From: a virus
DNA length: 64,000 nucleotides
Reading direction: 5' to 3' (one strand)
Virus record (IMG/VR): IMGVR_UViG_3300010151_007551
Location: 1-64,000 of that record
Shown one piece after another: positions 1-8,230 of the stretch. The notes below the pieces were generated by a model. The model was not told the DNA's origin. It made no database searches and saw only the letters and a list, made by a program, of their open reading frames with translations. The translations under genes and the position numbers were made by a program. Each line of letters starts with the position of its first letter. The stretch's first letter is position 1.

Positions 1-1244
1 GTGAACAGGGAATTCAAGGAGATCCAGGTGAGCCGGGAATGCCAGGGGATCCTGGTGAGCAAGGGGAACCAGGTGAACAGGGAATTCAAGGAGATCCAGG
101 TGAGCCGGGAATGCCAGGGGATCCTGGTGAGCAAGGGGAACCAGGTGAACAGGGAATTCAAGGAGATCCAGGTGAACAAGGAATTCAAGGAGATCCAGGT
201 GAGCCGGGAATGCCAGGGGATCCTGGTGAGCAAGGGGAACCAGGTGAACAAGGCCCTCCAGGGGATGATGGAAGCTCTTCTCCACGTAGTCAAACTAGAA
301 TTATGGGTGAAGGAGTATTAGGAATAGTATCAGCTCCTGTAGCTTCAAACACAATATTATATTTAACTACTAGTGGTGGTAGTTTTCCAAGTGAAAAGTG
401 GTGGGATATCACAACAGAACCACAAGATAATGAAGGAAGCGGAAGTGAAAGCCAAATAGCTGCTCAAATAGCACCAGGGAATGAAGAAGAAGGATATCCA
501 GGTGCAGTAGGATATGGTGGTGGTTTTTTCCCAACTAATGATAGTGCAGGCTTAGTAACTGATTTACCAATAACATTACCAATTGGAGATGAAGTCATAT
601 ATTTTAATACCTATGATCAATATGATGATGGTTGGGATGGAACTAATTTTGAATTAAGAACTCTTCCAGGAGGTGAAGGAGATATAGTTGCTTCTGGAAT
701 AGATCCTAATGATGGTTTTGAAGATCCAGGTGGAACATGGCTTGACGGAGAAACAGGAACTAAATGGGAAAGCTCAACAGAATTTATTGTTCCTGGTGGA
801 GAAGAACCAGAAGAAGATTCTGTTCTTTTAACAGTATTAAATCTGAATTCAGATGAAATTGACAGACCATTAAGAATAACATTTGTAGCTCAATCTGAAA
901 CACATGAAGTGAAAATAGAAGGCTTAACATTTGCAAATGAATCTGATAATGCTATATCTTGTTATCTTGAAATTATGTTAGCTATAGAAAATGCTCCTGA
1001 TGAAAACCTTTATGGAAATCCTGGGCAATCTTATTTTGAAACTATAGAACTTGGTGCAGGTCTTATAACTAATTTAACTCCTATTAATTTCTTAATAAGT
1101 GAATTAGAAGTTGGTTTAGAATATGAATATTTTTTAAAAGCTAGAGTATCTGAAGCAACAGAAGTTTTTGTTAAAGCGGAAAACATATTTGGACATAAAC
1201 TAATTAAAATGACTGAGGTTGGTGTTAACTTAACAGAAATATAA
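1..1244 (+). CDS. Collagen-repeat tail fibre protein, 3' part (5' end outside window)
   Basis: The reading frame is open from base 3 with no upstream start, so the protein begins before the window. The first 80 or so visible residues are perfect Gly-X-Y triplets ([20 protein letters not shown] and similar), the hallmark of a collagen-like trimeric stalk. After [11 protein letters not shown] the protein turns into about 320 residues of beta-rich, Gly/Asp-rich sequence that looks like a globular tip. Phage collagen stalks occur in tail fibres and head decorations; a fibre or adhesin is the most likely role, by inference. The DNA of the stalk is a near-perfect 72-bp tandem repeat, so its length probably varies between relatives. 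An internal ATG at 39 is in frame but lies inside the repeat and is unlikely to be the true start. Confidence 0.75.
   Translation, partial: EQGIQGDPGEPGMPGDPGEQGEPGEQGIQGDPGEPGMPGDPGEQGEPGEQGIQGDPGEQGIQGDPGEPGMPGDPGEQGEPGEQGPPGDDGSSSPRSQTRIMGEGVLGIVSAPVASNTILYLTTSGGSFPSEKWWDITTEPQDNEGSGSESQIAAQIAPGNEEEGYPGAVGYGGGFFPTNDSAGLVTDLPITLPIGDEVIYFNTYDQYDDGWDGTNFELRTLPGGEGDIVASGIDPNDGFEDPGGTWLDGETGTKWESSTEFIVPGGEEPEEDSVLLTVLNLNSDEIDRPLRITFVAQSETHEVKIEGLTFANESDNAISCYLEIMLAIENAPDENLYGNPGQSYFETIELGAGLITNLTPINFLISELEVGLEYEYFLKARVSEATEVFVKAENIFGHKLIKMTEVGVNLTEI
3..245 (+). repeat. 72-bp tandem repeats encoding a collagen-like stalk
   Basis: Copies begin at 3, 75 and 174 (72 bp, 24 residues each). A shortened 27-bp copy lies at 147-173. 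Copies are almost identical in DNA, including silent positions, which points to recent expansion or gene conversion rather than old amino-acid-level conservation. Confidence 0.9.
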
Positions 1245-1338
1245 TAGGAATAAATAAAGACTATATAGGTAATCCTTTAGGTTTTTTCAAACTTTTCATA
1301 TAAATAAAACTATAAAAATAACTTTCCCCAAATAACAA

Positions 1339-1824
1339 ATGACATTAAGCACTCTTAAGCTTTATTTTAAAATGTTAATTTGTGTCATAGGTATGTTATT
1401 TCCATTATTTTTACACTTTTCTGGAGGTCACAATGTGAACTCATTTAGTGAATATTATTACACTCCAGCTAAATTAACTTTTATATGTTTATGTATTATT
1501 ATGGCAATAAACATGGTAAGTACAACGAAATGGGAAATACCGGCACTTTTAATAATAATAATCGCTATTTTTCCATGTAAAGAATTTAAAATTTTACATA
1601 ACGCATCAGCTATTATATTTTTTATATGGTGTACTTTAATAATGTGTAAAGATAAACGATTAGCTTGGATGGGATATGTAATGTTAGCGGCTTCTCCAAT
1701 TTATATAGTTAGCATATATTGGTGTGAAGTAATACAAGTTTTTTTAATATCATTATTCCATTTAAAATATTTAAAAAGAATAAATCGAGTAAAAATTATA
1801 AAGAAAAAAAAAAGATATTTCTAA
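1339..1824 (+). CDS. Small multi-pass membrane protein
   Basis: 161 residues with four or five hydrophobic segments (roughly residues 8-27, 43-58, 66-80, 87-103 and 112-137) and a strongly basic C-terminal tail (KKKKRYF), so the tail is predicted to be cytoplasmic. No family is recognised. Its position next to fibre and tail genes would suit a holin or a superinfection-exclusion protein, but nothing in the sequence proves either. It is convergent with, and directly abuts, the minus-strand gene ending at 1825. A weak promoter-like element (AACTT, 16-bp spacer, TATAAA) lies near 1292-1318. Confidence 0.6.
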   Translation: MTLSTLKLYFKMLICVIGMLFPLFLHFSGGHNVNSFSEYYYTPAKLTFICLCIIMAINMVSTTKWEIPALLIIIIAIFPCKEFKILHNASAIIFFIWCTLIMCKDKRLAWMGYVMLAASPIYIVSIYWCEVIQVFLISLFHLKYLKRINRVKIIKKKKRYF

Positions 1825-2373
1825 TTATTCAAAGTCTACTTCTAATTTAAAATCAAGATATTGAAATTTAACTTCAAAAGTATTAAATTCTGGAGTAACT
1901 GAACTATATGATAATTTTATTCCAGTTTGTGATTTTAGTATTGGTCTATTAAAAATCAAAGATGATACAGCATATCCTTCATTGTTTAATAATAATAGTC
2001 TAATTGGACCAAGGGTTTGGTTTCTATTATCAAAATCTAAAAAATTTAGTGAATTTTCCAAAAACATAAAATAGTTTAGATATGCATCAGTTAGTTTCAT
2101 AGTAAGAGATATTTCCCTAGTAAATAAATCTGCTATTGGTTTTGATGATTTATACTCTTGTTTCTTTCCCAATAACCTAGTTTGATCTGCTAATTGCATT
2201 GTCCATGATGGAAATTCAATTTGTTGAACGGTAGATGCCATAAAATCTTCAATTGTATCATATGGCAATATTAAGCTTTTATAATATGCTTTATATTTTT
2301 CTTTTACTTCATCAGCAAAAAAGTTTTCTGGTAAAAGTAAAACAAAACTATTATTTCTTACGTTTAAAATCAT
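1825..2373 (-). CDS. Putative tail-tube-like or tube-initiator virion protein
   Basis: 182 residues, the last gene of the long minus-strand virion block, 2 bases after its neighbour. The all-beta pattern and C-terminal part (about residues 140-182: hydrophobic strand, an S-S-V-T-P-E-F-N-T-F-E-V-K-F-Q-Y run) recall the tail-tube fold shared by T4 gp19 and gp54, where a final strand ends in VxFxY. Sheath and gp15-like genes are also in this window, so a tube-type protein is expected, but the match is by eye and weak. It could be another baseplate or neck protein. Confidence 0.4.
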   Translation of the reverse strand: MILNVRNNSFVLLLPENFFADEVKEKYKAYYKSLILPYDTIEDFMASTVQQIEFPSWTMQLADQTRLLGKKQEYKSSKPIADLFTREISLTMKLTDAYLNYFMFLENSLNFLDFDNRNQTLGPIRLLLLNNEGYAVSSLIFNRPILKSQTGIKLSYSSVTPEFNTFEVKFQYLDFKLEVDFE

Positions 2374-2375
2374 AA

Positions 2376-2804
2376 TTAATCAAAGTGTCCTATTTTAATA
2401 ATATATTTGAAATCGTCAGGATTCATAGAGTTATTCATATCTATTTCAACCTCTTCTATGTATAGTGGAAACCCACCTATTTCCTTTTCATATTTTTCTA
2501 AAGGAATATCTATATCCTCTATATCAAATTCATCTATATAATCTCCATCAAATGAAACATATTCTCCACGCATACCTATTCTTCTTAATGAAAACCTAAC
2601 TCCTTCTATTCCTGATCTTTTATATTCAAAGTCTAAATCAAATTCAACGATAACATAGTGTAATTCCAATTCAGTATCTTCACCTTTATCTGGTTCGTTG
2701 AAAAGGTTTACCATTCTAATGATAGAATCTTGTTGTATTTCTTGCTTAAATGAATCATCTAATTCGAAATTTTCATAAAGCGATATGTGTTTCTTTTTAT
2801 GCAT
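2376..2804 (-). CDS. Unknown acidic protein in the virion block
   Basis: 142 residues, very acidic (runs such as DGDYIDEFDIEDIDIP), no recognised domain. It overlaps the CCA-adding enzyme gene upstream by one base (stop and start share a base, TAATG type), which indicates translational coupling and a shared transcript. Position between tail genes suggests a small structural or assembly factor, but this is inference only. Confidence 0.55.
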   Translation of the reverse strand: MHKKKHISLYENFELDDSFKQEIQQDSIIRMVNLFNEPDKGEDTELELHYVIVEFDLDFEYKRSGIEGVRFSLRRIGMRGEYVSFDGDYIDEFDIEDIDIPLEKYEKEIGGFPLYIEEVEIDMNNSMNPDDFKYIIKIGHFD

Positions 2805-3991
2805 TATATATTAACTTTTTTAAATCCCCAGGGGGCATTCTCGAACGTTCTAATGTGCTTAAACGTATATGACTCATTACTACTTATAATGTCTTTAAAT
2901 TTATCTAATTCAAGTCTTTTTATATACTTCCCAACATCCGGTCCGGGCTTTATATTATATATATCCATTACGTCTTTACCAGTTATAGAAGTATTATAGT
3001 TTAAGAAAGATGTAATTAGTTTAGTATCAATATTATTTCTAACAGCAAACTCTTTTATTTGATCTTCTGTTAACGTTGTTCTACTTTGACCTTTCTTAAT
3101 ATCATATGCATTATCTTCCGATAAAGATAATAATGAAATTAAAAATTTAATGTTTTCTATTTCCTGATTAGAATATGCAGATTTATTCAATTGTTTCTCA
3201 ACCGTGTGTAAATTATTATCTTTTAATAATGAAGATATTACAATAATAGGATCACTTGTCTCCGCGTAATCTGCGTTTATATTTAAATTTGGAAATAACC
3301 ATTTAAATAGATCGTACTTTTCTATTAATTTTAAAAAATAAACAGTGGATAAGGATTTTAATAATCCTTTAATGAATTCATCTCTAATTCTTTCAGATGA
3401 AATGCCATCTAAAGAAGAATCTTTAATAAGAGCATCGTTCATTTGCTTATCTAATTCAGATCCCGTTATTCCAGCAAATCTAATAGCTCTAAGTATTCTC
3501 AACCTATCTTCATTAAATCTTTCAGACGGATCACCAACAGATTTAACTATTCCATTTTTTAAATCATCTACACCACCTACTAGGTCAACTATTTCTTCGG
3601 TATCAGTATCATAGAATAATGCATTTATTGTTAAATCCCTCCTTTTAACATCTCCTTCTATATCTGTAAAAGCAACTGAATCTGGTCTTCTTCCACTTCC
3701 TATATCTTCTCTAAATGTTGCTATTTCAAATTCACCAGATGGAGTATCAGCTAACCATATACCGAATGCCTCACCAATAGGTAACATTTTATAAACGTCC
3801 TTTAACATTTTATTTACTTCATCGGGATGTGCATCAGTTGCTATATCATAGTCCTTTGGTTTTATTCCAGATATTGCATCTCTAACTGCGCCGCCTACTA
3901 AATATATTTTATATCCATTGTCCTTAAATATATCTCTTATTTTAAGAATATCTTCTGGTAAATCAATATGGTGCTTTATGCGCTTTTCCAT
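2804..3991 (-). CDS. CCA-adding tRNA nucleotidyltransferase / poly(A) polymerase family
   Basis: 395 residues. The N-terminal nucleotidyltransferase motif is complete: LVGGAVRDAISG (residues 31-42), then DYD with the two metal-binding aspartates at 47 and 49, then the RRDLTINALFYD motif near residue 115 that contacts the nucleotide, followed by an ERIRDE motif near 200 in the neck. This is the class II CCA-adding family: it builds or repairs the 3' CCA end of tRNA using CTP and ATP. The C-terminal half is diverged. It is embedded in the tail-gene operon with one-base overlaps on both sides, so it should be expressed late. It may maintain phage or host tRNAs when tRNA ends are damaged; poly(A) addition to RNA is the alternative. 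Confidence 0.85.
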   Translation of the reverse strand: MEKRIKHHIDLPEDILKIRDIFKDNGYKIYLVGGAVRDAISGIKPKDYDIATDAHPDEVNKMLKDVYKMLPIGEAFGIWLADTPSGEFEIATFREDIGSGRRPDSVAFTDIEGDVKRRDLTINALFYDTDTEEIVDLVGGVDDLKNGIVKSVGDPSERFNEDRLRILRAIRFAGITGSELDKQMNDALIKDSSLDGISSERIRDEFIKGLLKSLSTVYFLKLIEKYDLFKWLFPNLNINADYAETSDPIIVISSLLKDNNLHTVEKQLNKSAYSNQEIENIKFLISLLSLSEDNAYDIKKGQSRTTLTEDQIKEFAVRNNIDTKLITSFLNYNTSITGKDVMDIYNIKPGPDVGKYIKRLELDKFKDIISSNESYTFKHIRTFENAPWGFKKVNI

Positions 3992-4737
3992 TATTTAGTA
4001 TCTATGGATTTTCCTGAACTATCTATGTTTAAACCGAATCTTCTAATATTATTTCCTTTATAGAAAGTAGTATCTTCACTAAAGCTAGGAAAGTATGTTT
4101 CCATGTCTAAAGAAAAACTTATATTTACTCTTTGATCTGTTTCGTATGTAAAATCATATTTTTTCTCAAAATTTTCTTGATCTGGAAATGTAAATTGTCC
4201 TGGTATCCTAACGCCTCTATATTGAAAATAAACTACTCTATTTTTATAATACATATCCATTACTTTTTCCATTATCTTAAATGATTTATTTAAATTATCA
4301 ACTAATATTTTAGCATCAAATTTTAATTGTAATGGTAAAGAATATAATCTAGACGAATATGCTTTATTTATTTTTTCATCGTTTTCACCAAGTTCTTGTT
4401 GTAGAAACGATCCTCTAACGAATTTGTTTGTTATAGCTGAGCTTTTAATACTAAATGAATTTAATGTTACTATTCCTCTAGGAACTATATCATAGTTTCC
4501 TTCTGCGTGTTTAGGTATTTTACATTCATTAGGAACATCTATGAAAAAATCTTTCATAAATCCTTCTCCACCTGAGAAATTATAGAAAAAAGGAATTTCA
4601 TGCTTTTCCACTTTTCCATCTCTAACTAAATCAATTTCTATCTCTCTATTTAAAACGTCCAATAACGAAAGAGTGGCGTTTCTAAGAAAAATATCTTGTA
4701 CATTTGTATTTCTTATATTTTGATTATCTAAATTCAT
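3991..4737 (-). CDS. Putative tail sheath stabiliser / tail completion protein (gp15-like)
   Basis: 248 residues. The middle has a conserved-looking VPRGIVTLNSFSI segment, then YSLPLQLKFDAKILVDNLNK and a long helix, then beta strands ending NISFSLDMETYFP. This order (an N-terminal helix, IPFFYNF, a P-R-G strand, a P-x-x-L-x-F-x strand before a helix that reads as repeated-measure alpha/beta unit) resembles the T4 gp15 family, which caps the tail tube and sheath at the head-proximal end. The call is made from pattern memory without an alignment. The stop overlaps the start of the CCA enzyme by one base. Confidence 0.5.
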   Translation of the reverse strand: MNLDNQNIRNTNVQDIFLRNATLSLLDVLNREIEIDLVRDGKVEKHEIPFFYNFSGGEGFMKDFFIDVPNECKIPKHAEGNYDIVPRGIVTLNSFSIKSSAITNKFVRGSFLQQELGENDEKINKAYSSRLYSLPLQLKFDAKILVDNLNKSFKIMEKVMDMYYKNRVVYFQYRGVRIPGQFTFPDQENFEKKYDFTYETDQRVNISFSLDMETYFPSFSEDTTFYKGNNIRRFGLNIDSSGKSIDTK

Positions 4738-4755
4738 ATGTTATTATTTATTTTA

Positions 4756-6897
4756 TTATCTATTTCTACTTATAAACGGAACTTTTATTTGTGGCCTACA
4801 GTTGTCTATTATTAATAACATTGATTCGTCTTTAATAAATTGTTGACTTAAAATAAAATCATGTTCTTCTTCTTTTATCATAGTATTAAATAATCTAATG
4901 TTAGATAACAAAAGATTAGAAGTTGGAATATTATATGGTTGTTCTATATCAAATTCTTCTACTGGCATTGATGAAATTGATTCAAATACCTTTTTAAAAT
5001 CCGTGTGATTTGTTAAATCTGCTTCGTCATCTATTATATTATACACATATACTCCTATTTGTTTAAATTCATTTGAAACAGAAACTACCATTCCATGCCA
5101 GCTGTTTGAAATAAAGTTTGGAATAGTATATGTTTTTTCATGAGTGTTTAATTTAACTTTTAAAATAAGATCTCCTTCATCAGAACTTCCAACGTATTTA
5201 TTGAACTGTGCATAAATATAAAGTCCACTCTCGCTTTGATTATCAAATCCCTTTATAAAACTAACGATTTCAGCATCGGATGGAACGTTAAATATGCTTG
5301 TAAATGATAAATTATCATTTTCATCTTTACCGAAAACAGGATTGAAATTATAAATAACCGCGGTTGATCTTAATTTTAAATTAAGAATATCACTTCCTGG
5401 AGAAGCGGTGGTATCCACCATTATATCCCTTTGTTTTGTGAATGTTAAATCTGTATATGCTTCTAATTGTACATATGCACCAAGTTCAGATGGAAAAGGT
5501 CCTCTAACTCTAAGATATCTTACATCCGTTCCTAATATGTTTTTATCATTTGTCATGAGTTCATTATTGGCCCATGCTCCATATATGTCGCTGCTTTGAT
5601 ATGCTCTAACCACATTGTAGTTGTTTTTATCATCAACCGTTCCTTTAACAGATAACATTACCTGATCAGTAGACGTAGTTGGTGGATTATCAGTAGTTAG
5701 TCCATATGAATCTATCAAAATTTCTATTCCTCTTAAATCATAGTAGTTTTCCATTAAAGATGCAAAGTTAAAAGTATATTTAATAGGTTTTATCTTTAAG
5801 TCAGGGTGAATCGATTTACGAGAGACATCGAATCTTCTCGATATAGTTGTATATTGCTGAGGCATCGTACCATCCTCAATGTTCTCTGTGACCTCCTCAG
5901 CAAACAATTCTTCAGCACTAGTGATTATGTTATCCATGTATTTTCTATTTTCATCTTTCATTAACATATCGATGTTAGGATTGAACTTAATTAACTGTAT
6001 TTTCCAATACGTTGGCTCCATCATGAAACTTCTATATAAGTAAGATCCCTGTATTTCAAACATTCTGTTAATTAATGGAAAATATAAAAAGTCTCTTCTT
6101 CTAGGCTCTGCTTCTTTTCCAAATACAGATTGAAAATATCTATTATCCACGTGTATTTCAAATGGCAATTCGAAATCTATTCCAAATTCTGAAAACTTGG
6201 GTTTATTATCTGGAAACTTATTAGCTGGCACTAGTACCTTTACGCATTTCCTATCTATGTTTTTAAATAGGGTCCATTCTTTAAAAATATAATCGCCACT
6301 GTCTGATTCTGGAAGAGTTCTAAAATAAACAACTTCGTGCCCAAATATCTTATTGGTATGAAAAGAAAGTTCTTTGAATATTCCTATTGCACTGTCTACT
6401 TGGTATGGCCTAAATCGTGCTTCTCTTTCGAAGATTAAAGCTGGACATTTTTCATCTGAACAACAAACGATAGGGGTTAAAACATTAGGTAAACCTGGAT
6501 CAATTCTCTTTAGTCTAATTTTTATTTCATCTATTTGAATAGGAGAATCTAATTCTTCAAATGTTCCATCGTCATATTCATACTTTATTTCTATGAATAA
6601 ATCACAATCTTTTTCAAATTCTATCTCTTTAACGTTATCTAATCCATTTGGATCTACGTCTAGTGGTGCAAAAGAATACCAGAGAGACCAGTCTAATTTA
6701 TTATTAGAATATCTAAGATACCTTTTTAGATAGCTTAAATCCACTGCGCCTGGCGAAGCTATTTCAATATCCTCTAATATATCCTCTATGTTGCCTACTC
6801 CATATATGGGATCGTTTACGGAAAATATTCTAAAGTTTTTACTAAAGGTAAGAGTATTGGAACCTGCTTCAGGTATAATTTTAATAGTAATATTCAT
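4756..6897 (-). CDS. Large virion protein with a possible LamG-like C-terminal domain
   Basis: 713 residues, no signal peptide, beta-rich throughout. Residues about 500-690 have the rhythm of a concanavalin/LamG fold (segments with ISNSWHGMVVSVS, then KQIGVYVYN, then LLLSNIRLFNT), a fold used for carbohydrate or surface binding. The N-terminal half has no match I recognise and contains one Cys-x4-Cys pair (CCSDEKC near residue 145). The first gene downstream is gp15-like. A tail or baseplate structural role is inferred from position and size. An AT-rich leader of about 40 bases with an AAATAAATAAA element precedes the start. Confidence 0.55.
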   Translation of the reverse strand: MNITIKIIPEAGSNTLTFSKNFRIFSVNDPIYGVGNIEDILEDIEIASPGAVDLSYLKRYLRYSNNKLDWSLWYSFAPLDVDPNGLDNVKEIEFEKDCDLFIEIKYEYDDGTFEELDSPIQIDEIKIRLKRIDPGLPNVLTPIVCCSDEKCPALIFEREARFRPYQVDSAIGIFKELSFHTNKIFGHEVVYFRTLPESDSGDYIFKEWTLFKNIDRKCVKVLVPANKFPDNKPKFSEFGIDFELPFEIHVDNRYFQSVFGKEAEPRRRDFLYFPLINRMFEIQGSYLYRSFMMEPTYWKIQLIKFNPNIDMLMKDENRKYMDNIITSAEELFAEEVTENIEDGTMPQQYTTISRRFDVSRKSIHPDLKIKPIKYTFNFASLMENYYDLRGIEILIDSYGLTTDNPPTTSTDQVMLSVKGTVDDKNNYNVVRAYQSSDIYGAWANNELMTNDKNILGTDVRYLRVRGPFPSELGAYVQLEAYTDLTFTKQRDIMVDTTASPGSDILNLKLRSTAVIYNFNPVFGKDENDNLSFTSIFNVPSDAEIVSFIKGFDNQSESGLYIYAQFNKYVGSSDEGDLILKVKLNTHEKTYTIPNFISNSWHGMVVSVSNEFKQIGVYVYNIIDDEADLTNHTDFKKVFESISSMPVEEFDIEQPYNIPTSNLLLSNIRLFNTMIKEEEHDFILSQQFIKDESMLLIIDNCRPQIKVPFISRNR

Positions 6898-6967
6898 TAA
6901 TTATATAATTATATTTTTTTCTATATAGTTTTATTTATTTTTAAATAAAATTGTTATTCTCATATAG

Positions 6968-6994
6968 AACCAACTAAGTCGAGCTTTGTAGAAT
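6968..6994 (+). promoter_or_regulatory. Putative early-type promoter (variant)
   Basis: AACCA at 6968-6972, 16-bp spacer, TAGAAT at 6989-6994, 24 bases before the TTG at 7019. It fits the AACCT-N15-TAKAAT class seen elsewhere in the window but with one extra spacer base. It would let the isolated plus-strand gene be transcribed independently of the surrounding minus-strand late genes. Confidence 0.4.
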
Positions 6995-7018
6995 ATATAA
7001 AATAAAGAATGATAGAAA

Positions 7019-7834
7019 TTGAATACGAACAAACCTATACTAGATCCTCTTTGGTTAACTAAACAAGAATACGTAGACTTTGAATATTTCAAGTATATCT
7101 TATTAGACGCAAAGGAAAAATATATGTCTAATATTGAGGAAACGGATAATGAAAATTTCTATGAAATAATGTTTCACTATTTAAACCTTAATAATCTAGT
7201 GTTAGATGGAAACATGTTTGATTTTAAAATGAATTCTTTTTGGAAAAATGAAAAAATAAAAAGAATTTCTAGAGAACTATATCATTTTTATAAAAATCAC
7301 AATGATTCAGGTGAAACGATAAGAATGGCCAACGAAGTATTTAAAGAGCTATCTTTAAAATATCTTCAAAGAGAATCTAAAGGAATTAGAGACAAAGATA
7401 ATAATTTATATTACGTAAATAAGAAAATACATTTGTGTAATGAAATAATAATATTAATTAATAAAAAATCTAGTAAAGACTATCACGTTTTTAAATTAAA
7501 AACAGACGGTAGAAAATCAAAAGGTTATTCATTTGATAAGATTGGCGTAATGAATATTAAGAAATTAGAAAGTGATTCTTTAAATAAAGCAATAGATGAA
7601 CTAAATAATAAAGATCTTAAAAACCTAGACCCTGATACTAATCTACTGTTTTGTGTAGCAAAGGATAAAAAAATAGAAATTGAAGAAACGGCAACTTCTA
7701 TAAAAAATAGTATTCTTTTAAATAAATTGGTGGCTAATGATATTAGATTTGATCCTCATATAATTATAAATTCATATAACCTATTATTATATGAAAACAT
7801 TCTTCCTTTTAAACTAGATGAATCTTTTTTATAG
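7019..7834 (+). CDS. Unknown protein, lone plus-strand gene inside the minus-strand tail block
   Basis: 271 residues, mostly helical and lysine/asparagine-rich. No domain recognised. A stop codon lies in frame just upstream (7013-7015), so TTG at 7019 is the earliest possible start; the next in-frame ATG is at 7122. The residues encoded between them (PLWLTKQEYVDFEYFKYILL) look like real protein, so I favour the TTG. It runs opposite to its neighbours, and its end overlaps the end of the convergent gene by 6 bases. Together with its own promoter-like element this marks it as an added, separately controlled gene. Confidence 0.6.
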   Translation: MNTNKPILDPLWLTKQEYVDFEYFKYILLDAKEKYMSNIEETDNENFYEIMFHYLNLNNLVLDGNMFDFKMNSFWKNEKIKRISRELYHFYKNHNDSGETIRMANEVFKELSLKYLQRESKGIRDKDNNLYYVNKKIHLCNEIIILINKKSSKDYHVFKLKTDGRKSKGYSFDKIGVMNIKKLESDSLNKAIDELNNKDLKNLDPDTNLLFCVAKDKKIEIEETATSIKNSILLNKLVANDIRFDPHIIINSYNLLLYENILPFKLDESFL

Positions 7835-8200
7835 ACTATCTTCTACAGTAAGTCCATTTGATTCTAAATATTCTTTTAATTTAGAATATGAAACTTGATA
7901 AAGATTTTCGTCTGTTAATTTTACTAGTTCACTGGGCTTTTCTTCTTCTTCTTTTACGGGTTCTCCATTTTCCATCACGGGACTTCCTGCTTTATAATTA
8001 GAAAAATCTACCCTTTGAGGAATAAGTTTACTTTTAATAGTATTATCTTTATCGTTTTCTCTTTCTTCTAAACTAATATATGCGTTGACGTGTAATTTAA
8101 GATTTGTATCTTTTACATATTCATATTTTTTAATATTTACATATGCCTCTGAAGTTGTTCCAGAATCGCTATATACTTCATTTGTTATTATAAGTCCCAT
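7829..8200 (-). CDS. Unknown small protein of the tail-fibre region
   Basis: 123 residues. The N-terminal 70 residues form a beta-rich segment (GLIITNEVYSDSGTTSEAYV), followed by an acidic linker (VKEEEEKPSE) and a helical end. It lies 30 bases downstream of the 1256-residue fibre gene and has its own ATAAATA box 18 bases before the start, so it may be a fibre chaperone, fibre-attachment or other minor virion protein. No family recognised. Confidence 0.5.
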   Translation of the reverse strand: MGLIITNEVYSDSGTTSEAYVNIKKYEYVKDTNLKLHVNAYISLEERENDKDNTIKSKLIPQRVDFSNYKAGSPVMENGEPVKEEEEKPSELVKLTDENLYQVSYSKLKEYLESNGLTVEDSL

Positions 8201-8217
8201 GCTATATTTCTTTTTTT

Positions 8218-8226
8218 TATTTATTC
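8218..8226 (-). promoter_or_regulatory. Putative late promoter box
   Basis: On the minus strand this reads GAATAAATA, 18 bases before the start codon at 8200. It resembles the T4 late element TATAAATA recognised by gp55-type sigma factors and has the same spacing as other late-type genes in the window. Confidence 0.4.
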
Positions 8227-8230
8227 ACTA

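Noticed and set aside
3-245. CRISPR-like array
   Set aside because: The repeats are directly adjoining coding repeats without unique spacers.
1-321. 106-residue frame over the collagen repeats
   Set aside because: It is an alternate frame of the 72-bp repeat; the Gly-X-Y frame is continuous to 1244 and has the protein-like pattern.
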